64,000 nucleotides of DNA from CBDEGK01 sp965237855 (GTDB lineage: Bacteria; Pseudomonadota; Gammaproteobacteria; Pseudomonadales; Halieaceae). The notes beneath the pieces were generated by a model. The model saw only the letters and a list, made by a program, of their open reading frames with translations, ran no database searches and was not told the origin of the DNA. The position numbers were made by a program, and so were the translations under genes. Positions 7,070-15,198 of the stretch are shown here, in pieces. Every line of letters starts with the position of its first letter. Positions within the stretch are counted from its first letter, which is position 1. The stretch lies in the NCBI GenBank assembly GCA_965237855.1, contig CBDEGK010000005.1, positions 186,001 through 250,000 of the forward strand. Reading direction: 5' to 3'.

Positions 7070-8248
7070 ATGGATACACGTTTTTCCGAGGAAGAATTAG
7101 CCTTCCAGCAAGAAGTTCGCCAATGGTTCGCGGACAATTATACCGATGAAGTGAAGGCCAAATTGATCGGGCCGACCTTTCGCCAGGCGCAAATCGACTG
7201 GCAAAAAAAGCTCTACGAGCAGGGTTGGGTTGCCCCTGGATGGCCGCAAGAATACGGCGGCACCGGCTGGAGCAGCACCCAGAAGTTCATTTTCGAAAAT
7301 GAACAAACCGCCGCCGGTGCACCCAATGTGATCCCTTTTGGCCTCACCATGGTGGGCCCGGTTATCTACGGCTTTGGTACAGACGAGCAGAAGGCGAAAT
7401 TCCTGCCTCGAATCCTTGAAAGCGAAGACTGGTGGTGCCAGGGTTATTCTGAACCCGGGGCTGGCTCTGACCTGGCGGCGCTGAAAACCAAGGCGGAACT
7501 GGATGGTGATGAGTACGTGGTCAACGGCGCCAAGATCTGGACCAGCTACGCCCAGTACGCCGACTGGATATTTTGCCTGGTGCGCACCAGCACCGAGGGC
7601 AAGAAACAGCAGGGCATCAGTTTTCTGCTGATCGATATGAAGAGCGATGGCATTAAAGTGAACCCGATTATTACTATTGATAATCGCCACGCTCTCAACG
7701 AGGTGGAATTCAATAATGTCAGGGTGCCGAAAGCGAACCTGATCGGCGAAGAAAACAAAGGCTGGACCTATGCCAAGGCGCTGCTGCAGCACGAGCGTAC
7801 AGGTATAGCCGGGGTTGCCGGCTGCAAGGCGTGGCTGGCGGAAATCAAGCAGCTGGCCGCGGTAGAGTTGCATGGCGGGCGACCTCTCATAGAGGACCCC
7901 TCCTTTCAGCGTCGACTGTCGGAGGTTGAAACCGAGCTCATGGCGCTGGAGTACACCGATTTGCGGGTGCTAGCCACGGTTGCATCGGGTTCGGCACCGG
8001 GTCCCGAATCATCCCTTTTGAAGATCAAAGGCACTGAGATGCAGCAAGCGCTGCAGGAACTGCGCATGGAAGTAGCGGGTTATTACCGGGGCGTGCTGCC
8101 TGATGCCGATGGCAATGATGAAAGTGGCCACGAATTTGGCAGCGCCGCGCGAGTTGGTTACATGTATGGCCGCGCCGCCACCATCTACGGTGGTTCCAAT
8201 GAAGTGCAGAAGAATATCATCGCCAAGGCCGTGCTCGGCCTCGAATAA
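7070..8248 (+). CDS. Acyl-CoA dehydrogenase, first of a pair
   Basis: FAD-dependent dehydrogenase that introduces a 2,3-double bond into an acyl-CoA. The 392-residue protein has the N-terminal alpha domain, the middle beta-barrel with WWCQGYSEPGAGSDLAALKT (FAD/substrate loop), and the C-terminal signature YGRAATIYGGSNEVQKNIIAK. Within the family it resembles the FadE-type enzymes of steroid or aromatic-ring degraders more than fatty-acid FadE. The ATG at 7070 has AGGAG upstream. A second, divergent dehydrogenase follows after 18 bases; such adjacent pairs often form alpha2-beta2 heterotetramers acting on steroid side chains or rings. The substrate is inferred, not shown. Confidence 0.9.
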   Translation: MDTRFSEEELAFQQEVRQWFADNYTDEVKAKLIGPTFRQAQIDWQKKLYEQGWVAPGWPQEYGGTGWSSTQKFIFENEQTAAGAPNVIPFGLTMVGPVIYGFGTDEQKAKFLPRILESEDWWCQGYSEPGAGSDLAALKTKAELDGDEYVVNGAKIWTSYAQYADWIFCLVRTSTEGKKQQGISFLLIDMKSDGIKVNPIITIDNRHALNEVEFNNVRVPKANLIGEENKGWTYAKALLQHERTGIAGVAGCKAWLAEIKQLAAVELHGGRPLIEDPSFQRRLSEVETELMALEYTDLRVLATVASGSAPGPESSLLKIKGTEMQQALQELRMEVAGYYRGVLPDADGNDESGHEFGSAARVGYMYGRAATIYGGSNEVQKNIIAKAVLGLE

Positions 8249-8266
8249 AGGAATAGGTAGGTAGCC

Positions 8267-9394
8267 ATGAATTTTGATTTATCTGAAGAACAAGTGATGC
8301 TGAAGGACAGCGTCGCCCGATTCGTGCAGGACAACTACGATATTGAAAAGCGCCGCGCCCTCGTAAAGAGTGACACCGGCTTCAGCGCAGAAAACTGGCA
8401 GGCCTTTGCCGAACTGGGTTGGCTGTCTGTTCCCTTCGCCGAAGAGGTGGGTGGTTTTGGTGGTAGCGTTGTTGACGTGATGGCGGTAATGGAGGAGTTA
8501 GGTAGAGGCCTGGTTGTTGAGCCTTACCTGGCAACGGTTCTGTTATTTGGCGGCCTGGTACAAGCCCTGGGTAGCAGCGAGCAGAAAGAAACTTTACTGC
8601 CCCCGGTGATCGGCGGGGAATTGCAGGGAGCCTTTGCCTACCTGGAACGCCAGTCGCGCTTTGATTTAAACGACGTCAACACCAGCGCGACCACCTCGGG
8701 CGACGGCTACACCCTCAGCGGTGAGAAGACCGTGGTCTTTAATGGTGTGGCCGCAGACAAGCTAGTGGTGTCCGCCCGTACCAGTGGCGAGCAAAGGGAT
8801 GAGTCGGGCATAAGCCTGTTTATTGTTGATGCCAACGGCGCGGGTGTCTCGCGCACCGGTTATAAACTCATGGACGGCCAGACCGTGGCCAATATCACGC
8901 TCGACAATGCTGCCGGCGAACTGTTGGGGGCTGAGGGCGCTGGTATCGCCGCCATGCAGCAAGTGGTTGATGCGGCCACCCTCGGTTTGTGTGCGGAAGC
9001 CATGGGCATCATGCAGTACCTGCAGGACTCGACGGTTGAGTACAGTCGCACTCGCGAACAATTTGGCGTGGCAATCGGCTCCTTCCAAGCGCTCCAGCAT
9101 CGCATGGTGGAGACCTTCATGTCCTGCGAGCAAGCCCGTTCAATGCTGATTCGCGCCGTGTGTTCCTCCCTGGAACAGAGCGAAGAGGAGCAGAAAGATC
9201 TGCATGCGCTGAAGATGGTGCTGTCGCGCCACGGCAAACTGGTGGGTGACGAGGCGATACAAATACACGGTGGCATGGGCATGACCGATGAACTCGATAT
9301 TGGTCACTACGTGAAGCGCCTGATGATGATCAACACGATCTTCGGCAACGGCGATTACCACCAGGACAAATTTAATCAGCTGGCTTACAGCTAA
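8267..9394 (+). CDS. Acyl-CoA dehydrogenase, second of a pair
   Basis: 375-residue acyl-CoA dehydrogenase fold, starting MNFDLSEEQVMLKDSVARF. The C-terminal flavin-contact segment reads IQIHGGMGMTDELDIGHYVKRL. It is clearly divergent from its upstream neighbour. Some loops of the usual FAD/substrate region (around YLERQSRFDLNDV) differ from the SEPGAGSD type in the first subunit, as expected if the two subunits share the work in a heterotetramer. AGGAATAGG-like ribosome binding sequence precedes the ATG. It is part of an operon with the luciferase-like gene 26 bases downstream. Confidence 0.9.
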   Translation: MNFDLSEEQVMLKDSVARFVQDNYDIEKRRALVKSDTGFSAENWQAFAELGWLSVPFAEEVGGFGGSVVDVMAVMEELGRGLVVEPYLATVLLFGGLVQALGSSEQKETLLPPVIGGELQGAFAYLERQSRFDLNDVNTSATTSGDGYTLSGEKTVVFNGVAADKLVVSARTSGEQRDESGISLFIVDANGAGVSRTGYKLMDGQTVANITLDNAAGELLGAEGAGIAAMQQVVDAATLGLCAEAMGIMQYLQDSTVEYSRTREQFGVAIGSFQALQHRMVETFMSCEQARSMLIRAVCSSLEQSEEEQKDLHALKMVLSRHGKLVGDEAIQIHGGMGMTDELDIGHYVKRLMMINTIFGNGDYHQDKFNQLAYS

Positions 9395-9420
9395 ACAGAC
9401 AACACACTGAGGACAACAAC

Positions 9421-10461
9421 ATGAAACTGGGACTTTTACTGGGCTATTCTGGCAAGCAGATCCACATTCCCATGGATACCATCAAGCACGCTGAGAACCT
9501 GGGATTTGATTCGGCGTGGACCGCTGAAGCCTATGGCTCTGATGCGGTTACCGTGGCGACCTGGGTTTTGGCCCAGACTGAGAAAATCAAGGTCGGCACG
9601 GCCATCATGCAGATGCCCGCGCGTACGCCTGCAATGTGCGCAATGACAGCTATGTCGCTGGCGCAAATGTCCAACAATCGTTTCATCGTCGGCCTGGGTG
9701 CCTCTGGTCCGCAGGTGGTAGAAGGCTGGCACGGCGTACCTTATGGCAAGCCGATTGCCCGCACCCGTGAATATATCCAGATCATGCGCAAGATCATGGC
9801 GCGGGAAGGACCGGTGGAATTCGACGGTGCCATGTACCAAATGCCCTGCAAAGGGGAAGGTGCGACGGGGCTGGGCAAGCCGCTCAAGTCCATTCTCCAC
9901 CCGAACAACGACATTCCATTTTATACGGCCTCCATCACCCCAGCGGGTCTCAAGGCGGCGGCCGAGGTGGCAGATGGGGTGTTCCCGGTATGGATGGATC
10001 CGGACAAGTACGGTCTGTTCCAGGACGATCTGGAAGCTGGTTTTGCCGCTGCAGGAAATGGCAAGAGCCTCAGTGACTTCGATATCGCTCCGTTCGTTAC
10101 CGTGGTGATGAATGATGACCTGGAAGCGGCGTACGAGGCGGTGCGTCCTGGTATGGCGCTGTATATCGGCGGCATGGGTGCCAAAGGTAAGAACTTCTAC
10201 AACGATTACGCCACTCGCCTCGGATATGGCGATGTGGCAGAGCGAATACAGGACCTTTACCTTTCTGGCCAGAAGCAGGAAGCCGAGGCGCTGCTTCCCA
10301 AGGAATTGATGGACGAAGTCGCCCTGATTGGTCCTAAAGGCCGGATTAAGGAGCGTCTGCAACGCTGGAAGGATGCCGGTAAGCGTGGCGAAGTCGGCAG
10401 CATGCTCTGCGGTGCACACGATCCGGAAGTACTACAGTTACTCGCCGAAGAAATGCTCTGA
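9421..10461 (+). CDS. Luciferase-like monooxygenase family oxidoreductase (Rv3520c-like)
   Basis: A TIM-barrel flavin or F420-dependent oxidoreductase of the luciferase-like family: MKLGLLLGYSGKQ start, FIVGLGASGPQVVEGWHG, and a C-terminal helical region. Overall sequence recalls the Rv3520c subgroup, found in the actinobacterial steroid-catabolism region. Members were annotated as F420-dependent mainly by actinobacterial precedent; in a gammaproteobacterium FMN is equally possible. It lies between an acyl-CoA dehydrogenase pair and two SDR genes, and its stop overlaps the next start by one base, so all five genes look like one catabolic operon. The reaction is unknown. Confidence 0.82.
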   Translation: MKLGLLLGYSGKQIHIPMDTIKHAENLGFDSAWTAEAYGSDAVTVATWVLAQTEKIKVGTAIMQMPARTPAMCAMTAMSLAQMSNNRFIVGLGASGPQVVEGWHGVPYGKPIARTREYIQIMRKIMAREGPVEFDGAMYQMPCKGEGATGLGKPLKSILHPNNDIPFYTASITPAGLKAAAEVADGVFPVWMDPDKYGLFQDDLEAGFAAAGNGKSLSDFDIAPFVTVVMNDDLEAAYEAVRPGMALYIGGMGAKGKNFYNDYATRLGYGDVAERIQDLYLSGQKQEAEALLPKELMDEVALIGPKGRIKERLQRWKDAGKRGEVGSMLCGAHDPEVLQLLAEEML

Positions 10462-11264
10462 TGGAGATAGCCGGTAAAGTGGTCATTGTCACCGGTGGTG
10501 GCAATGGCATTGGCAAGGCACTGTGTGAACGTTTCGCACAGGAGGGCGCCAGGATTGTTGTTGTTGCGGATCTCGAAGCCGACAGCGCTCAGTCGGTGGC
10601 TGATGCGATTGGTGGTGTGGCGTTTGCCTGCAATGTCCGTGACGAGAGCCAGATCGTGGAGTTGGTGCAGAAGGTCGAAGCTGACTACGGCCAGGTTGAC
10701 CTGTTTTGCTCGAATGCAGGTATCGGTGCTGGCGACGGCCCCAGCGGTTTGGCGACGGGTGCTGACAATAATGTCTGGCAAGCCATGTGGGACATTCATG
10801 TGATGGCCCATGTCTACGCCGCCCGCGCCTGTTTGCCGGGGATGATAGAGCGAGGCAGCGGCTACTTTCTGAACACAGTCTCTGCTGCAGGTATTCTCAG
10901 TCAGATTGGCGATGCTGCCTATTCCACCACCAAGCACGCGGCTATTGGTTTTGCCGAGTCCTTGGCCATCACCCACGGTGATGACGGAATCGGGGTGTCG
11001 ATGATTTGCCCGCAGGCGGTCAATACGCGGATGATCCAGCAGTTCAGTGACGGCGATGGCGGCAGTGCCGGACTAGACGGTGTCATATCAACCGAAGACC
11101 TGGCCGAGGCAACAGTGCAGGGCCTGGCGGAAGGTAAATTCCTGATCTTGCCTCATGCCGAAGTGGAACAGTATCGGCAAAACAAGGCGGCCGATTACGG
11201 CCGATGGATCGGCGGTATGCGCAAATTGCGTCGCAGCGTGGGAGTGCCCAATGACAGCCATTGA
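10461..11264 (+). CDS. Short-chain dehydrogenase/reductase
   Basis: Classical SDR with the nucleotide-binding VTGGGNGIGKALCERF, the NAG motif (CSNAGIGAG), and the catalytic Tyr-x3-Lys in AYSTTKHAAIGFAE. Asp in VVADLEADS after beta-2 suggests NAD preference. It has 267 residues. Its ATG overlaps the stop of the luciferase-like gene (TGATGG), indicating tight coupling. In this context it probably oxidises a hydroxyacyl-CoA or an alicyclic alcohol intermediate; the substrate cannot be read from sequence. Confidence 0.9.
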   Translation: MEIAGKVVIVTGGGNGIGKALCERFAQEGARIVVVADLEADSAQSVADAIGGVAFACNVRDESQIVELVQKVEADYGQVDLFCSNAGIGAGDGPSGLATGADNNVWQAMWDIHVMAHVYAARACLPGMIERGSGYFLNTVSAAGILSQIGDAAYSTTKHAAIGFAESLAITHGDDGIGVSMICPQAVNTRMIQQFSDGDGGSAGLDGVISTEDLAEATVQGLAEGKFLILPHAEVEQYRQNKAADYGRWIGGMRKLRRSVGVPNDSH

Positions 11265-12027
11265 TCTGTTTCGTGTCGATAACAAGGTTGCCCTGGTAAC
11301 GGGCGGCAGTCGCGGCATTGGCGAGGCAATTGCCCATGGATTGGCCGAGCAGGGTGCTCACGTCATTGTTTCCAGTCGCAAGCTGGATGGCTGTGAGATG
11401 GTTGTGAAAGATATCCAGGCCAATGGCGGCAAGGCCTCAGCCATGGCCTGCCACGCCGGCGACCTGGATGCCATCGACGCTCTGTTTGTTGCTATTAAAG
11501 AAGAGTTTGGCGGCCTGGATATCCTCGTCAACAACGGCGGTACCAATCCGTACTTCGGTCCTGTTGCGGAGACGCCGCCATCGGCTTTTGAGAAAACCTA
11601 TGACGTGAATTTACGCGGGCCCTTCTATATGTCGGTGCGAGCGGTTGAGCAAATGAAGGAGCGCGGGGGCGGCGCTATTCTCAATATGGCGTCCATCGAC
11701 GGAATTACCGCGGGTAATCTGCAAGGGGTTTACAGTACCACCAAGGCAGCCCTGATCAGTATGACCCAGTCCTTCGCCCAGGAGAATGGCCGCTACGGTA
11801 TCCGCGTCAATGCCTTGTGTCCCGGCCTCACCGAGACCAGGTTCACCGGAGTTTTCCAGCAGGCCGAGGGCTACGACAGGATGGTTGCGCAGCTGCCGCT
11901 GGGAAAAGCCTCCCAGCCCATCGATATGGTTGGCGCATGCCTGCTGATGCTCAGCGATGCCAGCGCCACCATGACCGGACAGACGCTGGTGATAGACAGT
12001 GGAGCACTGGTCTCACACGGCCTCTAG
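11251..12027 (+). CDS. Short-chain dehydrogenase/reductase (second)
   Basis: Classical SDR of 258 residues. It has VTGGSRGIGEAIAHGLAEQG at the nucleotide site, NNGGTNP in place of the usual NAG, and the catalytic pair in VYSTTKAALISMTQ. The ATG at 11251 (MTAIDLFRVDNKVALV) is chosen because the homologous N-terminus begins there; the ORF is open back to 11155 only because it overlaps the preceding SDR. The genes overlap by 14 bases. It is last in the 7070-12027 operon; aceK follows after 21 bases. Confidence 0.9.
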   Translation: MTAIDLFRVDNKVALVTGGSRGIGEAIAHGLAEQGAHVIVSSRKLDGCEMVVKDIQANGGKASAMACHAGDLDAIDALFVAIKEEFGGLDILVNNGGTNPYFGPVAETPPSAFEKTYDVNLRGPFYMSVRAVEQMKERGGGAILNMASIDGITAGNLQGVYSTTKAALISMTQSFAQENGRYGIRVNALCPGLTETRFTGVFQQAEGYDRMVAQLPLGKASQPIDMVGACLLMLSDASATMTGQTLVIDSGALVSHGL

Positions 12028-12048
12028 AAGGGAGGTATAATCCGCAGC

Positions 12049-13797
12049 GTGGACACCTCCCTACGCTTTGCGCGGACCATTCTTAATGGTTTCGAGTCCT
12101 ATTTTGCGGATTTCCAGAACATTACCCTGGCGGCCAAGCCACGCTTCGAAAAAGCCGACTGGCTTGGCATTCATGCCGCTTCCCGTGATCGCATAGACCT
12201 GTACAAGCGCAAGGTGCGCAAAGTTGATGACACCGTGCGCCTGATCGCTGGTGAACGACTGCTGGAGATGGATTTCTGGAGTGAGGCGAGAGCGCATTAT
12301 GCACAATTGATCGTTGGGCACAATAATTACGAGATCGCCGAAACATTTTTCAACTCGATTTACCGCGCTGTGCTGGAACATCGCAAAATTCGGAACGAGC
12401 ACGCCTTCGTGTTTTCATCCCAGGGGGATATGCCGCCCGCAGGTAGCACCCCGATGTGGCGAGAGTACGAGATGGGTCACGACGTGGGCGAGTTTTTCCA
12501 CCAGTTGCTGGATGACTATGCTTTTAGCATTCCCTATCAGGATAAGCAGCGCGATATACGCAACATTGTCCAGGTGGTGCACGACTACCTGTCGCCGCGT
12601 TTCGACGTGACCGCCGACAGCGTGCGCGCACAAGTGCTGGAGTCGATGTTCTTTCGCAACAAGGGTGCTTATATCGTCGGCAAACTGATAACCGGTGGCA
12701 GGTCCATGCCTTTCGTGTTGCCGGTACTCCACACGGAGGAGGGCAGTGTCTATATCGATACCATCTTGTTTGGTTCAGACAAGGTCAGTGTCATTTTTAG
12801 TTTTACCCGCTCGTACTTTATGGTCGACGCAGAAGTACCTGCACGCTATGTGAGTTTTTTACAGAGCCTGATGCCCGCCAAGCCTATATCGGAAATATAC
12901 AGTTGCATGGGCTACAACAAGCATGGGAAGACGTATTTTCATCGCTGTGCCTTGCGACACATGGAAGAAACTACCGACCAATTCCATGTGGCGCCGGGTA
13001 TCAAGGGTATGGTGATGAGTGTGTTTACCATGCCCAGCTACGATTTCGTTTTCAAGATCATCAAGGATCGATTTACGCCGCCCAAAGACATGACGCGCGA
13101 GCAGGTAAAGGCCAAGTACCGACTAGTGAAGCGGGAGGACCGCGCCGGGCGCATGGCCGACACCCAGGAATTTACCAACCTCGCATTTGCCCGCAACCGC
13201 TTTTCCGATGAGCTGATGGCGGAGCTGATGAAGGTGGCACCCTCGGTGATCGAGGATCACGGCAAGGCACTTGTGATCAAGCACGTCTATGTAGAGCGCC
13301 GCATGACGCCGCTAAATCTGTACCTGCAGGATGCCGACGACGAGCAACTGTTGTCGGTAATGGATGAGTATGGCAATTCGATCAAGGAACTGGCTGCGGC
13401 AAATATCTTTCCTGGCGATATGCTGCTCAAAAATTTCGGTGTGACTCGCCATGGTCGTGTGGTGTTTTACGACTACGATGAACTCTGTCCGCTGACGGAG
13501 TGCAACTTCCGGGTAATTCCTCAGCCGCGTACCGAGGCCGAGGAGATGGCCAGCAAACCCTGGTACACGGTGAGGCCCAACGATATTTTCCCTGAGGAAT
13601 TTAAATTGTTCTTCAGTGGCAACCAACGGGCGCGGCAGGTGTTCGACGAGCTGCACAGCGATATCTACAAGGCCAGTTTCTGGCAAGGCCTGCAGGAACA
13701 GATTGCCGCGGGCATGGTCCACGATTTCTTTCCCTATCGTCGCAAGACACGTTTTTCGAGAGATGGGCTTTCTCTACAGCAGGTTCAACATGGTTAG
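12049..13797 (+). CDS. aceK: Isocitrate dehydrogenase kinase/phosphatase AceK
   Basis: Bifunctional enzyme that phosphorylates isocitrate dehydrogenase during growth on acetate or fatty acids, diverting carbon to the glyoxylate shunt, and reverses this on glucose. The protein has the family ATP-binding loop GIKGMVMSVFTMPSYDFVFK and the catalytic segment LLKNFGVTRHGRVVFYDYDE. Its 582 residues match the E. coli length of about 578, which supports the GTG start at 12049. GGAGG at 12031-12035 is 13 bases from the start, and a TATAAT at 12036-12041 sits in between. AceK fits a lifestyle based on acetyl-CoA-yielding substrates. Confidence 0.95.
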   Translation: MDTSLRFARTILNGFESYFADFQNITLAAKPRFEKADWLGIHAASRDRIDLYKRKVRKVDDTVRLIAGERLLEMDFWSEARAHYAQLIVGHNNYEIAETFFNSIYRAVLEHRKIRNEHAFVFSSQGDMPPAGSTPMWREYEMGHDVGEFFHQLLDDYAFSIPYQDKQRDIRNIVQVVHDYLSPRFDVTADSVRAQVLESMFFRNKGAYIVGKLITGGRSMPFVLPVLHTEEGSVYIDTILFGSDKVSVIFSFTRSYFMVDAEVPARYVSFLQSLMPAKPISEIYSCMGYNKHGKTYFHRCALRHMEETTDQFHVAPGIKGMVMSVFTMPSYDFVFKIIKDRFTPPKDMTREQVKAKYRLVKREDRAGRMADTQEFTNLAFARNRFSDELMAELMKVAPSVIEDHGKALVIKHVYVERRMTPLNLYLQDADDEQLLSVMDEYGNSIKELAAANIFPGDMLLKNFGVTRHGRVVFYDYDELCPLTECNFRVIPQPRTEAEEMASKPWYTVRPNDIFPEEFKLFFSGNQRARQVFDELHSDIYKASFWQGLQEQIAAGMVHDFFPYRRKTRFSRDGLSLQQVQHG

Positions 13798-14335
13798 TAT
13801 TTATCTGGTCAGGCACGGCGAAGCAGCAGCCAAATGGGGTGAAGACCCCGACCCGGGACTCAGTGCCCTGGGTCGTCAGCAGGCCCAGCAGGTACGTGAT
13901 AAGTTGGAATCCAGTGCCAATATGAAGATTGTGAGCAGCCCACTGCTGCGGGCCCAGGAAACGGCATTGCCCCTGGTAAACGTGCTGCGGGAGAGCATGA
14001 CAATTGATGAGACCTACCGGGAAATCCCCTCACCGGTGGGGATAAAGGACCGTCCGGGCTGGCTCCGGGGCTTCATGAAGCAGAACTGGGAAGAGCAGGG
14101 CCCTGAGATTCAGCAATGGAGCGACACCATCTGGTCATCGCTGTTTGAAGTTGATGGCGATATAGCGATCTTCACACACTTTATGGTGATAAATGCTGTT
14201 GTCAGTCGCCTGACGGATGCAGCGGCCACGGTTTGTTGTGTGCCGGACAATGGTTCTATTACCCATTTGCACCTGGAGGGACATGCTCTCAAATTGGTAG
14301 AGCTAGGCCATCAACATAAAACCCTGGTCAACTAA
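13790..14335 (+). CDS. Histidine phosphatase family protein (SixA-like)
   Basis: 181-residue phosphoglycerate-mutase-like phosphatase. The catalytic histidine lies in IYLVRHGEA, Arg in SSPLLRAQET, and the second His in IFTHFMVIN. The start at 13790 (MVSIYLVRHG) overlaps the aceK stop by eight bases; the longer open frame from 13616 runs inside aceK and is rejected. Small RHG phosphatases of this kind include SixA, which dephosphorylates a phosphohistidine, but the substrate here is unknown. Translational overlap with aceK suggests co-expression. Confidence 0.8.
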   Translation: MVSIYLVRHGEAAAKWGEDPDPGLSALGRQQAQQVRDKLESSANMKIVSSPLLRAQETALPLVNVLRESMTIDETYREIPSPVGIKDRPGWLRGFMKQNWEEQGPEIQQWSDTIWSSLFEVDGDIAIFTHFMVINAVVSRLTDAAATVCCVPDNGSITHLHLEGHALKLVELGHQHKTLVN

Positions 14336-15198
14336 TCCCTGTCGTCCGCAATTCGAATCAGTGCTTCCTGAACGCAGGAGGCCACCAGTTCGCCGGACTG
14401 GGTGTAAAATGTGCCGCGCGTAAACCCGCGCGAGCCACTGGCGGCGGGGCTGTCTTGTTCAAACAGCAACCATTCATCTGCGCGAAATGGGCGGTGAAAC
14501 CAGAGGGCGTGATCGAGGCTTGCACCCATGAATTCCTTGCTGCGAGAGCTGTAGGGGTGGGGGCGCAGCGCTGACCCCATCAGGGTCATGTCTGACATGT
14601 AGGCCAGCAGGGTTTGGTGCATGACCGGCTCCTGCGGGAGTTGCTCCTTGGTTTTCATCCAATAACACTGGCGTGGTTCGGAGATGTCTTTCTCCGGATT
14701 GAGAAAATCCCGGCGCTTTACCGCTCGCCTGCAGATAGAGTGGGCGGGAGGTTTCTCTAACTTGTCGGGCTGTTCCTCTGCCATGCGGGTCCAGTAATCG
14801 TGGTCATCTTCCAGGCCGTCGGGCCCCGATACATCGGGCAAGTTGGACTGGTGCTCCAGGCCTTTCTCGGGTATCTGAAAGGAGATCGAGGTGTTGAAAA
14901 TGGCGCGACCATCCTGCTTGGCGACCACTCTTCGCGTAGTAAAGCTGCGACCATCGCGAATTGGATCAACCTCGTACACAATTTGCTTGGATGGATTACC
15001 TGGTCGCAAAAAGTAGGCGTGCATAGAGTGAGCGACACGGTCTTCATCAACCGTTCGGATAGCGGCGTTGAGTGATTGTGCCAATACCTGGCCACCAAAT
15101 ACCCGTGCGGGATACCTGGGGCTCTTACCGATAAAAAGAAATTTGTCGATCTGCTCAACCTGGAGGTTGGCGGTAAGCCTTTCCATATCTGTGTTCAT
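14332..15198 (-). CDS. tesB: Acyl-CoA thioesterase II (TesB family)
   Basis: Double-hotdog acyl-CoA thioesterase of 288 residues. N-terminal hotdog: FLFIGKSPRYPARVFGGQVLAQSL. C-terminal hotdog: ASLDHALWFHRPFRADEWLLFEQ, with the catalytic Asp of the family, and later SRGFTRGTFYTQSGELVAS with the Thr and Gln positions. TesB hydrolyses medium- and long-chain acyl-CoA to free acid and CoA, helping to release CoA when it is trapped. Its start overlaps the stop of the tandem tetR gene by four bases, so the two form an operon. Its 3' end overlaps the histidine phosphatase by four bases. Confidence 0.93.
   Translation of the reverse strand: MNTDMERLTANLQVEQIDKFLFIGKSPRYPARVFGGQVLAQSLNAAIRTVDEDRVAHSMHAYFLRPGNPSKQIVYEVDPIRDGRSFTTRRVVAKQDGRAIFNTSISFQIPEKGLEHQSNLPDVSGPDGLEDDHDYWTRMAEEQPDKLEKPPAHSICRRAVKRRDFLNPEKDISEPRQCYWMKTKEQLPQEPVMHQTLLAYMSDMTLMGSALRPHPYSSRSKEFMGASLDHALWFHRPFRADEWLLFEQDSPAASGSRGFTRGTFYTQSGELVASCVQEALIRIADDRD

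Noticed and set aside
11155..11250. Upstream extension of the second SDR
   Set aside because: It overlaps the first SDR gene and lacks SDR similarity; the family N-terminus begins at 11251.
12036..12041. TATAAT just before aceK as a second leaderless promoter
   Set aside because: No -35 element lies at a suitable distance and GGAGG occurs upstream of the start; aceK is more likely part of the preceding operon.
13616..13789. Upstream extension of the histidine phosphatase ORF
   Set aside because: It lies inside aceK in another frame; the RHG-type N-terminus starts at 13790.
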